This document shows positions 22,523 through 33,584 of a DNA stretch of 64,000 nt, piece after piece; the stretch's first letter is position 1, and each line of letters starts with the position of its first letter. The DNA comes from Zea mays (Eukaryota > Streptophyta > Magnoliopsida > Poales > Poaceae): assembly GCF_902167145.1 (NCBI RefSeq), contig NC_050097.1:223901034-223965033 (forward strand). Reading direction: 5' to 3'. Position numbers and translations under genes: made by a program. The notes below the pieces were generated by a model. It had not been told where the DNA came from. It saw only the letters and a list, made by a program, of their open reading frames with translations, and did not search any database.

Positions 22523-24424
22523 CTATTTGGGGTCGAGCCCGGAACCGATCCGGATCTGCTTGGAGGTGTCGCCACTGGGGTCGAGAGGGACGGACTTAAC
22601 CGTCTCCGCTGGCTCAAAGTTGCCGGCATGACGCTTCACGTCTGGCACCTCTTTGGAGAGGTTCTCCAGGTCGGCGATGAGGGCCTCGGACTCGGCGAGG
22701 GCCTCGGCGTACTCCACGCACTCCACGTCGCATTCGAACGCGTGTTTGTACGTGGGGCCGACGGTGATGACCCTGTTGGGGCCCGACATCTTGAGCTTCA
22801 GGTAGGTGTAGTTGGGGATGGCCATGAACTTCGCGTAGCATGGCCTCCCCAGTACCGCATGGTAGGTTCCTCGGAACCCGACCACCTCGAACGTCAAAGT
22901 CTCCCTTCGGAAGTTGGAGGGTGTTCCGAAGCAGACGGGAAGGTCGAGTCGTCCGAGGGGCTGGACGCGCTTCCCAGGAATGATCCCGTGGAAGGGCGCA
23001 GCGCCTGCTCGGACGGAGGACAGATCGACGCGTAGGAGCCTGAGGGTCTCGGCGTAGATGATGTTGAGGCAGCTGCCCCCGTCCATCAGGACCTTGGTGA
23101 GCCTGACGTCGCCGACGATGGGGTCGACGACGAGCGGGTATTTCCCCGGGCTCGGCACGTGGTCGGGGTGGTCAGCTTGGTCGAAGGTGATGGGCTTGTC
23201 GGACCAGTCTAGGTAGACTGGCGCCGCCACCTTCACCGAGCAGACCTCCCGGCGCTCTTGCTTGCGATGCCGAGCCGAGGCATTCGCCGCATGCCCACCG
23301 TAGATCATGAAGCAGTCGCGGACCTCGGGGAACTCTCCTGCTTGGTGATCTTCCTTTTTGTCGTCGTCGCGGGCCCTGCCACCCTCTGCGGGTGGCCCGA
23401 CCCTGTGGAAGTGGCGCCGAAGCATGACGCACTCCTCGAGGGTGTGCTTGACGGGCCCCTGATGATAGGGGCACGGCTCCTTGAGCATCTTGTCGAAGAG
23501 GTTAGCACCTCCGGGGGGCTTCCGAGGGTTCTTGTACTCGGCGGCGGCGACAAGGTCCGCGTCGGCGGCGCCGCGTTTCGCTTGCGACTTCTTCTTGCCT
23601 TTCTTCTTGGCGCCGCACGGAGTAGACGCCTCGGGAGCCTCTTCCGATGGGCGGCCCTGGGGCTGCTTGTCCTTTCGGAAGATAGCCTCGACTGCCTCCT
23701 GGCCAGAGGCGAACTTGGTGGCGATGTCCATCAGCTCGCTCGCCCTGGTGGGGGTCCTGCGACCCAACTTACTCACCAGGTCGCGGCAGGTGGTGCCGGC
23801 AAGGAACGCGCCGATGACATCCGAGTCGGTGATGTTGGGCAGCTCGGTGCGTTGCTTCGAGAATCGCCGGATGTAGTCCCGAAGAGACTCTCCTGGCTGT
23901 TGCCGGCAGCTTCGGAGGTCCCAGGAATTTCCGGGGCGCACGTACGTGCCCTGGAAATTGCCGGCGAAGGCTTGGACCAAGTCATCCCAGTTGGAGATCT
24001 GCCCCGGATGCAGGTGCTCCAACCAGGCGCGAGCAGTGTCGAAGAGGAACAGGGGAAGGTTGCGGATGACGAGGTTGTCGTCGTCCGTTCCACCCAGTTG
24101 GCAGGCCAGGCGGTAGTCTGCGAGCCACAGTTCCGGTCTTGTTTCCCCCGAGTACTTTGTGATAGTAGTCGGGGGTCGGAACCGGGTCGGGAACGGCGCC
24201 CGTCGGATGGCCCGACTGAAGGCCTGCGGACCGGGTGGTTCGGGCGAGGGACTCCGATCCTCCCCGCTGTCGTAGCGTCCCCCACGCCTGGGGTGGTAGC
24301 CTCGGCGCACCCTTTCGTCGAGGTGGGCCCGACGGTCGCGACGATGGTGCTCGTTGCTGAGGTGGCCCGGGGCCGCAGGCGCGGTGTTGCGCGTGCGCCC
24401 GGTGTAGACCGAGGCTTCCCGCAT
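22523..24424 (-). CDS. gag: Gypsy-1 gag C-part and protease
   Basis: 633 codons open. The retrotransposon Gag domain lies at about residues 85-200 (LPLFLFDTARAWLEHLHPGQ, then GNFQGTYVRPGNSWDLR and GESLRDYIRRFSKQRTELPN). A Lys-rich stretch and a Cys/His motif CPYHQGPVKHTLEEC (about 318-333) stand in place of a standard CCHC knuckle. Aspartic protease has LMDGGSCLNIIYAETL (about 455). The true gag start is upstream; a TGA at 24541-24539 splits the frame. It ends at TAG 22525-22523 directly before the in-frame pol. Gypsy-2 has the same TAG. Confidence 0.88.
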   Translation of the reverse strand: MREASVYTGRTRNTAPAAPGHLSNEHHRRDRRAHLDERVRRGYHPRRGGRYDSGEDRSPSPEPPGPQAFSRAIRRAPFPTRFRPPTTITKYSGETRPELWLADYRLACQLGGTDDDNLVIRNLPLFLFDTARAWLEHLHPGQISNWDDLVQAFAGNFQGTYVRPGNSWDLRSCRQQPGESLRDYIRRFSKQRTELPNITDSDVIGAFLAGTTCRDLVSKLGRRTPTRASELMDIATKFASGQEAVEAIFRKDKQPQGRPSEEAPEASTPCGAKKKGKKKSQAKRGAADADLVAAAEYKNPRKPPGGANLFDKMLKEPCPYHQGPVKHTLEECVMLRRHFHRVGPPAEGGRARDDDKKEDHQAGEFPEVRDCFMIYGGHAANASARHRKQERREVCSVKVAAPVYLDWSDKPITFDQADHPDHVPSPGKYPLVVDPIVGDVRLTKVLMDGGSCLNIIYAETLRLLRVDLSSVRAGAAPFHGIIPGKRVQPLGRLDLPVCFGTPSNFRRETLTFEVVGFRGTYHAVLGRPCYAKFMAIPNYTYLKLKMSGPNRVITVGPTYKHAFECDVECVEYAEALAESEALIADLENLSKEVPDVKRHAGNFEPAETVKSVPLDPSGDTSKQIRIGSGLDPK

Positions 24425-24538
24425 GAATCGGGAAGTCGCGGCATGAGGTTCCGAGGGGTATCCCTGCCTTCGGGAGGCAGAGCTCTCGGCCCGTCGGGCC
24501 GCAACGCCTTCCAGGAGATTCTTGAGCTCTCCCTGGAT

Positions 24539-25771
24539 TCACCGACCCTCGGTGGTTGATGGCTCCGGCATCGCGCGGAGGAGCATCACTGCGGCTGCCA
24601 GGTTCTGACCGACCCCGCTGGATGCGGGTGGCGGCCTGACCCTGACGTCGTTGGCGACGCGGTGCTGGAAACCCTGGGGCAGGTGACGTATTTCTCCGGC
24701 CGGGGGTTGGCCCGCCCATACCTGCCCGACGTCCCGGCGGATCGACTCAAGCGCTCCTGCTCCCTCGTCGAGCCTGGCCTGCGCCCCGCGGACTTGCTCG
24801 AGCTGTGGGTCGTGACCCCCTGCCGGAACGGGGACCACAGCTAGCTCCCGCGGGATGTCAGCGCGAGGCACCGGCCTAGGGAGATCACCATCCTCCGGCA
24901 TGCTGAGATGGTTGCCTTCGGAGGGATCCCCTAGCTCGACGTGGAAACATTCGCGGCTTGGGCCGCAGTCCTCGTCGTCAAGGCTGTGGCTTCCGTTGGA
25001 GCAGTCGGAGAGGCAGTAGTCATATGCGGTCATAAAGTCCCGCATGGCACTGGGGTTGCCAAATCCAGAGAAATCCCAACAGATGCTGGGATCGTCATCT
25101 TCCTCGGACCCAGAGGGCCCGTAGGTCGAGACGTCCGTCAATCGGTCCCAAGGCGACCGCATACGAAACCCCAGAGGGGTTGCAGTCGCCTCAACGAGAG
25201 CGCCTGCCAAAGCGAGGTCGCTAGGCGGGTTGAGGCCGAGTCGAAATGACGTAGGATGGGAATCAGTCATTACCTTTTGGTCGACGAGGAGCGACATAGT
25301 CACATCGGGGACTGATTGCACCGTCGTCTCAGGTACGAGGGCGACGTCCTGCAAGCTCTCCGCGAGCGCGCTGGCGTCGTCCACTTGCTCGGGATTGGTG
25401 TGTCACGGGGGAACGGCGCTCGCCTTCGTCTCAAACGCGAGGTCGTCGCCCGACGCGCCCCCCGTTGGGGCGCTGGGGACGTCGATTCGCTCGACAGCCG
25501 ACGAAGCGCGGCCTCTTGCTTGGCCTTGGTTGCCCCGCCTCCTCCTCCGTTGGCGGGGGAGAGGACGGGGCGAGCTCGAATGTTGTTCTTCCACCACGCG
25601 GGGAAGATGTCGTCGATTCCGCCGCCGGCGGGCGGGTTGTCGGCCGCCATTGTCGTTGTCGCGCGGCGGTGGAAGGAGTATCATGTCGTAGCTGCCGTCG
25701 AAGGACATGAACTCAAGACTCCCGAAACGGAGCACCGTCCCGGGCCGGAAAGGTTGCCGGAGACTGCCCAT
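24539..25771 (-). pseudogene. gag: Gypsy-1 gag N-terminal part, interrupted
   Basis: The likely gag start is ATG at 25771 (MGSLRQPFRPGTVLRFGSLE), matching the Gypsy-2 start at 40729. The same frame continues with stops at 25405-25403 (TGA where Gypsy-2 has CAA) and 24541-24539 (TGA where Gypsy-2 has CGA). Between them 282 codons are open, with an acidic segment (YGPSGSEEDDDPSICWDFSG). Residues beyond the last stop continue into the 633-codon frame. The CGA to TGA change is a CpG transition. Unless read through, no full Gag is made. Confidence 0.8.
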
Positions 25772-25811
25772 CTGGAGCTTGACGGGAAGTTGTTCGTCAG
25801 CACGCAGCAGG

Positions 25812-25829
25812 CCCCTACCTGGCGCGCCA
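25812..25829 (-). other. Gypsy-1 primer-binding site
   Basis: TGGCGCGCCAGGTAGGGG on the minus strand, two bases inside the 5' LTR. It starts with TGG, complementary to a tRNA 3' CCA; I do not assign the tRNA. The identical 18 bases occur in Elem-2 (28345) and Gypsy-2 (40671). Confidence 0.88.
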
Positions 25830-26130
25830 ACTGTCGGCGTCTCGAGACCGGGGGGTCCCAAAGCCGACGAGTGAGTGTGCCGAGTGCCCCAGCCCAGATG
25901 GGTCGAGCGCGTGGGCGAGCGCGAAGGGGGAAGCGAGGTGGCCGGAGACGGGCGTGAGAGAGGTGGAAATCCCGCGGCCTTCGTGTTCGTCCCGCGCCCA
26001 GGTCGGGTGCGCTTGCAGTAGGGGGTTACAAGCGTCCACGCGGGTGAGGGAAGCGAGCGGCCCCAAGAGAGCGCCTGTCCCGTCCTCGTCCCCGCGCGGC
26101 CAACCTTCTCTAAGAAGGCCCTGGTCCTTC

Positions 26131-26140
26131 CTTTTATAGG
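26131..26140 (-). promoter_or_regulatory. TATA box of Gypsy-1 5' LTR
   Basis: CCTATAAAAG on the minus strand, followed downstream by GAAGGACCAGGGCCTTCTTA. The same motif occupies the matching position in all LTRs of this family. Confidence 0.75.
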
Positions 26141-26346
26141 CGTAAGGAGAGTTTCCAGGTGTACAATGGGGATGTAGCAGAGTGCTACGTGTCTAGCGGA
26201 GGGAGAGCTAGCGCCCTAAGTACATGCCAATGTGGCAGCCGGAGAGATCTTGGCACCCTGCTGGTGTGATGTCGTGGCTGTCGGAGGAGCAACGGAGCCT
26301 GGCGGAGGGACAGCTGTCGGAGCGGTTGAGTCCTTGCTGACGTCCC

Positions 26347-26815
26347 CCTGGGTCGGGCGAGGCAAAGGTTGTTCGGCAGAGGCCAGGGCGGAGTCCGAGC
26401 CCTAGGGTCGGGCGAAGCGGAGTTCGTCGTCTTCTGGGGCTGAGCCCGAGTCCGAGCCCTGGGTCGGGCGGAGCGGAGTTCGCCGTCTTCCGGGGCTTAG
26501 CCCGAGTCCGAGCCCTGGGTCGGGCAGAGCGGAGTTCGCCGTCTTCTGGGGCTTAGCCCGAGTCCGAGCCCTGGGTCGGGCGGAGCGGAGTTCGCCGTCT
26601 TCCGGGGCTTAGCCCGAGTCCGAGCCCTGGGTCGGGCGGAGCGGAGTTCACCGTCTTCCGGGGCTTAGCCCGAGTCCGAGCCCTGGGTCGGGCGGAGCGG
26701 AGTTCGCCGTCTTCCGGGGCTTAGCCTGAGTCCGAGCCCTGGGTCGGGCGGAGTGGAGTTCGCCGTCTTCCGGGGCTTAGCCCGAGTCCGAGCCCTGGGT
26801 CGGGCGGAGCGGAGT
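26347..26815. repeat. 56-bp tandem repeat in Gypsy-1 5' LTR
   Basis: About nine unit heads at 56-bp spacing (26457, 26513, 26569, 26625, 26681, 26737, 26793), matching the 3' LTR array in unit number. Confidence 0.88.
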
Positions 26816-27310
26816 TTCCTATGGCGCCTTTGGCAAGGCCTGACTGCCTGTCAGTCTCACTCTGTCAAGTGGCACTGCAGTCGGAGTGGCGCAGGCGGCG
26901 CTGTCCTTCTGTCAGACCGGTCAGTGGAGCGGCGAAGTGACGGCGGTCACTTCGGCTCTACCGGGGGCGCGCGTCAGGATAAAGGTGTCAGGCTACCTTT
27001 GCGTTAAATGCTCCTGCGACTCGGTCGGTCGGTGCGGCGATTTAGTCAGGGTTGCTTCTTAGCGAAGGCAAGGCCTCGGGCGAGCCGGAGATGTGTCCGC
27101 CGTTAAAGGGGGGCCTCGGGCGAGACGGAAATCCCTCGGGGTCGGCTGCCCTTGCCCGAGGCTAGGCTCGGGCGAGGCGTGATCGAGTCGCTCGTATGGA
27201 CTGATCCCTGACTTAATCGCACCCATCAGGCCTCTGCAGCTTTATGCTGATGGGGGTTACCAGCTGATAATTAGGCGTCTTGAGGGTACCCCTAATTATG
27301 GTCCCCGATA

Positions 27311-27333
27311 GTATATTTAATAGCATAATATTC
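27311..27333. other. Gypsy-1 right target duplication plus CDCA7-like intron remnant
   Basis: gtata at 27311-27315 repeats 13702-13706. The 23 bases up to 27333 are the only host DNA between Gypsy-1 and Elem-2; the last five (tattc, 27329-27333) are the Elem-2 left target duplication. Confidence 0.9.
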
Positions 27334-28342
27334 TGTTGGTACCCTAAATCAGGGGTACCCCCTCTTACAGCATAAAGGCATCGCACCCATGCAACAACTC
27401 CTGGCCGCGCGGAGGACCGCGCCTAACTCCACCGGATGGGCGGGCCAAAGGGCGCCATGTGGCGAGGAAAGGCACCATGCCTCAGTAAGACCGACCCCCA
27501 CATAAGGTCGCCGGGCCCGTGTATACATACAGGTCCGGAGCCCCGGGGTAGGTCCGAACCCCGGCAGGGTTCCGGAACGAGAAGGACCTTCGGGTATGCA
27601 GGGGTCCGGTGCTGACACGTGTGCAGGCCTTGTTCACTGCTCCCCGCGCAGGCGAAGGCCCGCTGCTTGTGGCCCATGACATAAGCCATCGGGCTGAGCC
27701 TGACGTAAAGCCGTGTAGCCCCTGCATTTATTAAGGAGAGGACGCGCCACCTGCCACTGCGCTGACAGGCAACGGGCGACGTGCCCTCTCAGCATTTAAT
27801 GTGTCCCGTCCCATCCGCTGGCAGGAGGTGTCAAGGTCATCCAGTAGGCGGCGCGCCTGCTGGGTCTGCTGGCAAACAGTGCGCCCGTGCCAAGCAGCGC
27901 ACTGTGTTATCCCTTCTACAAGAAGCTTCCCCTGCACGCCGAAGATACACAGATCTCGGACGACAGGACACAAGAGGATTGACCTAGCAGCAAATATTTA
28001 TAGTCTCAAGTGTTATATTCTCTATGTCCCTGGGCCCACGTGTCGGGGCTCAGTACCTTTGTGCATGCCCCCCTTCAGCTATAAAAGGGGAGGCATGCGA
28101 CGTTACAGACTCAGACCCAACTCTAGGCAGACACTCTCAAGTTCATACAAGCTCCCAAGCAATACATCACACAGTGGAGTAGGGTATTACGCTCCAGCGG
28201 CCCGAACCACTCTAAATCCTCGCGTGCTCTCGTGTTTTGATCCACCAGTCCCGTAGCAAGCAAAACGCTTAGGCCCCTCCTCTCTTTAGGATTTAGGGCG
28301 GGTGCAATCCGCCACCCGGCCGGGGAGATTTCCTCCCCGACA
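27334..28342 (+). repeat. Elem-2 5' LTR
   Basis: 1009 bp, from tgttggtacc to ccccgaca. TATA at 28080-28087. The 3' LTR starts tgtcgg, so the C to T at position 4 is probably a mutation here. Confidence 0.92.
28080..28087 (+). promoter_or_regulatory. TATA box of Elem-2 5' LTR
   Basis: TATAAAAG after cccttcagc; repeated at 34281-34288 in the 3' LTR and inverted at 35874-35881 in Elem-3. Confidence 0.75.
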
Positions 28343-28344
28343 TT

Positions 28345-28362
28345 TGGCGCGCCAGGTAGGGG
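28345..28362 (+). other. Elem-2 primer-binding site
   Basis: TGGCGCGCCAGGTAGGGG, two bases after the 5' LTR, identical to the sites in both gypsy copies. Confidence 0.88.
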
Positions 28363-28397
28363 CCAGGCTTCAAGTTTTTGCTTGTTTCCTCGCTCAG

Positions 28398-29959
28398 CAT
28401 GATGGTGCGGATCATCGAGCACCGCACCGAAACTTCAGAGGATTTCGTGATGGAGCAGGAGGTTGCATCCTCCGCGCCATGAGTGTCCGACCGCCCCGAC
28501 TCTAGGATTGTTGTCGTGCACGCCGTACAGCAGCACACGCCAGCGCAGGCGTCCCGGACTCCGTCGAGGGCAGCGCCTACAGTGCTGTCTATGGCCAGAG
28601 AGTTGCTACACCACCCCCTAGCTCTACGGCATCACTGGGGGCCATGAAGCAGTGGCGCGACGACGTCGACCGACTGCTCGGCATGGCACATTCTACTTCG
28701 GCCAGGTCGAGGCCTCGGTCATCCCGGCGCCAACGCGAGGCGACGGCGTCTGTGCGCTCGCCCTCCGTAAGGGGTGCACAGACCAATGACCTCCGGGCAG
28801 AGCTCAACCGTAGGCGTACGGGAGAAGACGCCTGGGTCTCTTTGGAAAGGGCGCATGAGCGCCGACAAACGTTGAGGGTCGCAACCTCGACCAAGATTTT
28901 GCTGCGGAGGCACCGCAGACACTAGTGGGCGCCCGGTCCCAAACGGGTGTCCCCTTGACCGGCGTGGGCTACGCCGCCCACGCTGACCATCTTCGCACGA
29001 CGTCATGGCCGCCCAAGTTCCGGCCATACCTGCCGGAAAAATACGATGGGACAACGAACCCATCGGAATTCCTGCAAGTATATGTCACCGCCATCACGAC
29101 AGCAGGTGGAAACACCGCCGTAATGGCGACATATTTTCATGTCGCCTTGTCTAGTCCTACCCGGACTTGGCTCATGAACCTCACCCCAAGATCAATCTAC
29201 TCCTGGGAAGAGCTCTGTGCGTGGTTCGTGGCGAACTTCGCCAGTGCTTATCAGCAGCACGGTGTGGAGGCCCACCTCCATGTTGTGAGGCAGGAGCCAG
29301 GGGAGACCCTCTGGAAGTTCATCTCCCGCTTCACTAAGGTGCGAGGTACGATACCTCGTATTTTCGATGCCTCCATCATCACGACCTTCCGACAGGGGGT
29401 ACGTGATAAGAAAATGTTGGAGAAACTGGCCACACATGATGTGGAGACTGTCCCCACGCTCTTCGCCCTGGCGGACAAGTGTGCCAGAGCTGCTGAAGGC
29501 CGAGCATGGCACTCGGCCCCACAAACCGGGACCACCCAGACGGGAGGTTCGGGTGCCATCCCCCGGGACGGCAGAAAGAAAAAGAAGGGCCGCGGCTACG
29601 AGAAGCCGCAGTCTACCACGCTGGTCGTCGCGGCCGCGACCGGAGGCCAGGGCGACCACAACAAACGCCCACGGCCACAAAGGGGTAACAGCGGCTCGTG
29701 CCCTGTACATCCCAACGGTCGCCACAGCGTCGCAGAGTGTCGCGAGATCATTGATCTCGCAAAACGCGTCAGCAAACGTGCCAGCGAGCGACGTGAGCAG
29801 TCTTCCAGAGACGGCTCCCCACCTCGCTGTCGTCCTGGCAAAGAAAAGGTCGACGACGGCGAGGTGGTTGCGGCTGAACAGGACCTCGGGTATCAGTCAC
29901 CCGAAGGGGACCTGAAGGACGTCTTCGCAAAAGACTCCCACTCTGACGACGACGACTAG
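28398..29959 (+). pseudogene. gag: Elem-2 gag
   Basis: The frame begins MMVRIIEHRTETSEDFVMEQ (28398), meets TGA codons near 28480 and 28642, continues as NDLRAELNRRRTGEDAWVSL, and shifts frame at about 28870. The main frame then runs 28925-29959 (344 codons) with the Gag domain (PEKYDGTTNPSEFLQVYVTA, WEELCAWFVANFASAYQQHG, ETLWKFISRFTKVRG), a basic KKKKGRG stretch and a Cys/His motif CPVHPNGRHSVAEC, ending in an acidic DSHSDDDD tail. Gag packages element RNA. The protein differs clearly from Gypsy-1 Gag. No protease or pol follows. Confidence 0.85.
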
Positions 29960-30693
29960 GTAGACCACCGGCGGGATCCCATGTCCCCCGGCCTACGGAG
30001 CTGAAGATTGCCTTCCTCCGGAAACCCATCTGGATTCCCCACGGGTCTAGCTTTCTGACAGGTTCATCGAGGAATGACCACAGCCACAGGCGGGGCCTCC
30101 TTCGTCAAATGCAGAGGGGAACCCAGGGTCAGGACCTAACCCTACAAAGGTACCAGACCAAATTAGGGCTCTGTAACACTCCCCCAGCTGGGAAGGACCC
30201 CTCATGGTAATGGGAGTACCCCGACCCAAGGGCAACTGTCCAGCTACGACCGAAGGAATGCCTCCCCCAGTGTCGAAATATCTCTATAAGTTTTATCTAT
30301 AGAGCAAGTCTGAGGGGTCGAAGTTTTTCCCTTTTGTAACTAGGTAGTGCACACGGGTATGCCAACCCGGTAGGGTCTGCCCCCATAAACCCGGCCTGTT
30401 GGCCCGCACCCATGCATGATTAGCTATAGAGGAAAACTACCCTCTCAAGATATGCCTCTATGATAGCAATTTCCTACTGCTCCACGGTCTCACCCTGCAG
30501 TTTCTGATCGTGTTTTACCTAACCCACCTGCCCAACTCCCATCCCACCAGGCATAATGACATCTGGATTGAACAGCCATGGTTGCAGTTTAGGACCTCTA
30601 TGCGAAAGCAGGGGGACCCAACAGCCTGGGGGCTGGCTCTGAGGAACGAGTGCTCGTGTCATGGGGTGGTCCGGAGTCTGTGCGGCTGGTTAG

Positions 30694-31010
30694 CCTGGTT
30701 CCGTACCCAAAACCCTGCACACCCCACCACTCCGTGACGAGCACCCTAGTACTTAGAGCTATAAGTCATGTGGGTCCGACAACTTGGGGTCCGGAACTAC
30801 AGAAGAGACGCTTGTCTCTTGGGGTGGTCCGGAACCATGTAGCCGCTCAGCCTGGTCCCGTACCGTGGGCCTGCATGTTCCACCACTCTGTGACAGGCGT
30901 CCTAGTATCTAGAACCACCATCCAGGGGGTCCGGACACACAACTTGCTTCCCCTAGCCAAAACACCGCAAATCCCGAGCATGTATCAAAGGATGAAAAAT
31001 GCCAGATGAC
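30694..31010. repeat. 157-bp repeat pair, first block
   Basis: cctggttccgtaccc at 30694 and cctggtcccgtacc at 30851 begin two diverged units, each with a tccaccactc(t/c)gtgac core. Inverted homologues lie in Elem-3 at about 38560-38890. Confidence 0.8.
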
Positions 31011-31333
31011 GGGGTCTGCGGGTGTATCACTAACGCTCTTTAGCTAAATCTGTGTACAGATCCAGGTCTCATTGAGACTGCCTCCCGAAGGCCGTTGACA
31101 ACTCTTTTATACGCGCTGGTGTCCAGCCTCGACACATTGAGTCTGCACCCCAGGCAGGGGGCCAGGTACCAAGGGAAGTTAACAACAGGATCGGGCAACA
31201 CACAGATAAGTGTTAAATACTGTTTAATAGATAATATATATTACTTTATAAAAACAGGGGAAGGCCTGGGAGCCGGTTCTAAGGAACGGATGCCCATTCC
31301 ATAGGGTAGTCCGGAGCCTGTGTGGCCAGTTAG

Positions 31334-31600
31334 CCTGGTTCCGTACCCAAAACCCTGCACACTCCACCACCCCATGACGGGTGTCCTAGTATTTAAAACT
31401 ATAGTCCTGTGCGTCCAACGATCTGGAGGTCCGGTTTTGAAGAACAGGCACTTGTCTCCTGGGGGGTCCGAAAGCCATGTAGCCGCTCAGCCTGGTCCCG
31501 TGCCATGAACCTGCATACTCCACCGCCCTGCGGCAGGTGTCTTAGTACTTGAAGCCACCATCTAGGGGGTTCGGACGCACAACTTGGTTTCCCAGGCTAA
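31334..31600. repeat. 157-bp repeat pair, second block
   Basis: The same unit starts at 31334 and 31491, again 157 bp apart, so the pair itself is duplicated about 640 bp downstream of the first block. Inverted homologue in Elem-3 at about 37920-38210. Confidence 0.8.
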
Positions 31601-33570
31601 AATCCTGCGTACATATGTTATTACATTTTTCTCTCAAGCAAATGTTATTACATTCCCTTACAAACGGGATCCAGCTCCATCTCTGCAGGAATGGACTACG
31701 CTGCACCAACAAGAGTCGCGCTGGAAGCTAGCTCCGGGTTGCCTCACCAGCGGCGGCGACCACCTCTGCATCGACGGATCGCCGGCGACAGCGACCATCT
31801 CTGCATCAGCAGCAACAACGACCTCCGCTCCGGGCGGTATGCCAGCAGCAGCGACCACCTCAGGGTGAGCGCCGCTGTGAAAGGTCCTAGCCCCCGTCCT
31901 CCTACAGGGGGTGACAACGAGGCCATTAAAGCCAAAGTGTCAGGGACTCAGCGGCAGGTGGCCCTGATGGTCCCGACAGCGGAGGCAACCACCTTTGCAA
32001 GGGGCAGCCTCACCAGCGGCAGCCACCACCTCAGCACCGACGACCACGGCCACCTCCGCACAAGAGGTCCTCGCTCCCGTCCTCCCACGGAGTGAGGACA
32101 AGAACATCCAAGAACGTCGCCGCCACTCCCGCAACGTACGGCGTATTGGACGGTCCCCCCGTACGACCGACAGCGCGGGAGAAGCCGTGGATGTGGCGGA
32201 CCCGCGCACAGCGCGACCGTCGCCCGTGAGGTGGACAGACAGCCACGCCCCGACCAAACAGCAGGAGGCAGCATCGGAGGCGGCGACAGGGCCACCCAGG
32301 ACAAGAGCCAGGCACGCGGCAGCTGTCAGCGCCTGTGCCTGGCCGTCCCCGCGTAGCCGAAGTTCGCCTCCTTCACGTGGCCGGTGAACCCCTCTCCTCC
32401 CCCGAATGCTGGAGGAAGAAGCGGGCCGCTGGCCCACGCGGGAGGCAGAACCCCGGCTCGACGGGCCTTCCGCCCTAGCGAGGATGATGAACATCTTTGA
32501 AGCTGAGGGCAGGAGGGAAGCCGCAGCCCGGCTTGCTTCTCCCCACCACGAGGCTGGCGGCCATCCTTCTAGGTGACCACCGATGGGGGACTGCAGCCGG
32601 GCTGCACGATGAAAATCCATGAAGCCAAATGGTGGTGGAAGGATGTCAACTCCCATGGGGTTGCACCCCTCCAACAGCAGCGGAAAGAAGACAAGATCGG
32701 CGACACCACCACGAGTGCGCGCTCTCCGACGGTGAAGTCGTCAGAAGAGACGGCCTTGACGCGGATCCCTCCAGAGAACACCAGCGCACCCCATCTAGAG
32801 GCCCAGAAGGCGAAAGGGCGCGATGGTCGCAAGAGGAACGAGGCATGACTACTGCCCGGGAGATCGACCCCTTTTTAAAAGGCAGATCTCCCCGCTCGCG
32901 CCCCTGAAGCGTCACAGGTGAAGTCTCCCCCGGCATGCGCCAAGGATCCCACCTTATGACACAGGGGCCAGGCCCCACATGTCATGCAAACTAACCCTAA
33001 GAGGGAGCGTGTGACTGCCCTGTGGTTACGCGCCCCTTCATTTTCGGGGCAACCAGCGGTCAGGAAGGCGGACCGCCGTGCAAGGGGCATGCAATCGCCC
33101 CACGATTAGGCGCCCCTTCATCTTCGCCGTATCCAGCGGCTAAAGAGACGAACCGTCGCGCAAGAAGCGTACAACCGTCCCACGGCTGTGCGCTCTCTCA
33201 GCTCCGCCACAGCTAGCGGTCCAATTTAGGGGCACAGGCCCACACGTCATGTAACCGGCGCGCCGGTTATCGTGTGCAAAGAAGCCGCACCGCCGCCTGC
33301 GCCAATGCCTTGTCTTCTCGGGACTGTCACGGATTCTGAAAAGGTAAATTTTTCAGAACGAGTGCAGCGACTCGAGGTAGCCCCACGCATAGCCCAACAA
33401 TGCCGTTAATTTCGACGGTCACAGGTTAGTCAGCCGTGGGAATAGGCACGGCAGTTGGCATGGCCATAGGCGGGCCGACAGTAATCACAGCAACAGACAT
33501 GCGGAAGCAGCGGTCCAACCGCAAATCAGACTCTAGTCCCACCTGCAGGCTCGCGTCCTCCTCTGAGGCG

Positions 33571-33584
33571 GGAACGGGGGCCAC
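33571..33584 (+). other. Elem-2 polypurine tract
   Basis: ggaacgggggccac immediately before the 3' LTR (33585). Confidence 0.7.

Larger units (their letters stand above)
13707..27310 (-). mobile_element. Gypsy-1: Tat-type Ty3/gypsy LTR retrotransposon, near-complete
   Basis: Complete element on the minus strand: 5' LTR (25832-27310), primer-binding site, gag-protease, pol, a 3.8-kb non-coding 3' region, polypurine tract and 3' LTR (13707-15436), with 5-bp duplications. Pol order RT, RNase H, second RNase H-like domain, integrase without a chromodomain, plus the long 3' region, places it in the Tat lineage. The right outer end reads TA instead of CA (gata for gaca). LTRs differ by roughly 1% by eye outside a 251-bp deletion, suggesting a few hundred thousand years. 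Gypsy-2 is a second copy of the same family. Confidence 0.93.
25832..27310 (-). repeat. Gypsy-1 5' LTR
   Basis: 1479 bp; the element's promoter end. Compared with the 3' LTR it lacks 251 bp at about 26349, with the junction in a shared cccctg. The outer terminus reads gata rather than gaca. Confidence 0.92.
29960..33564 (+). other. Elem-2 non-coding interior after gag
   Basis: No pol domain in any frame. Contains the 157-bp repeat pairs (30694-31010 and 31334-31600), AT-rich patches (31190-31260), and from about 32390 onward sequence related to the gypsy 3' region. Confidence 0.75.

Noticed and set aside
23258..24559. 433-codon plus-strand frame
   Set aside because: It is the antisense shadow of the Gypsy-1 gag-protease frame.
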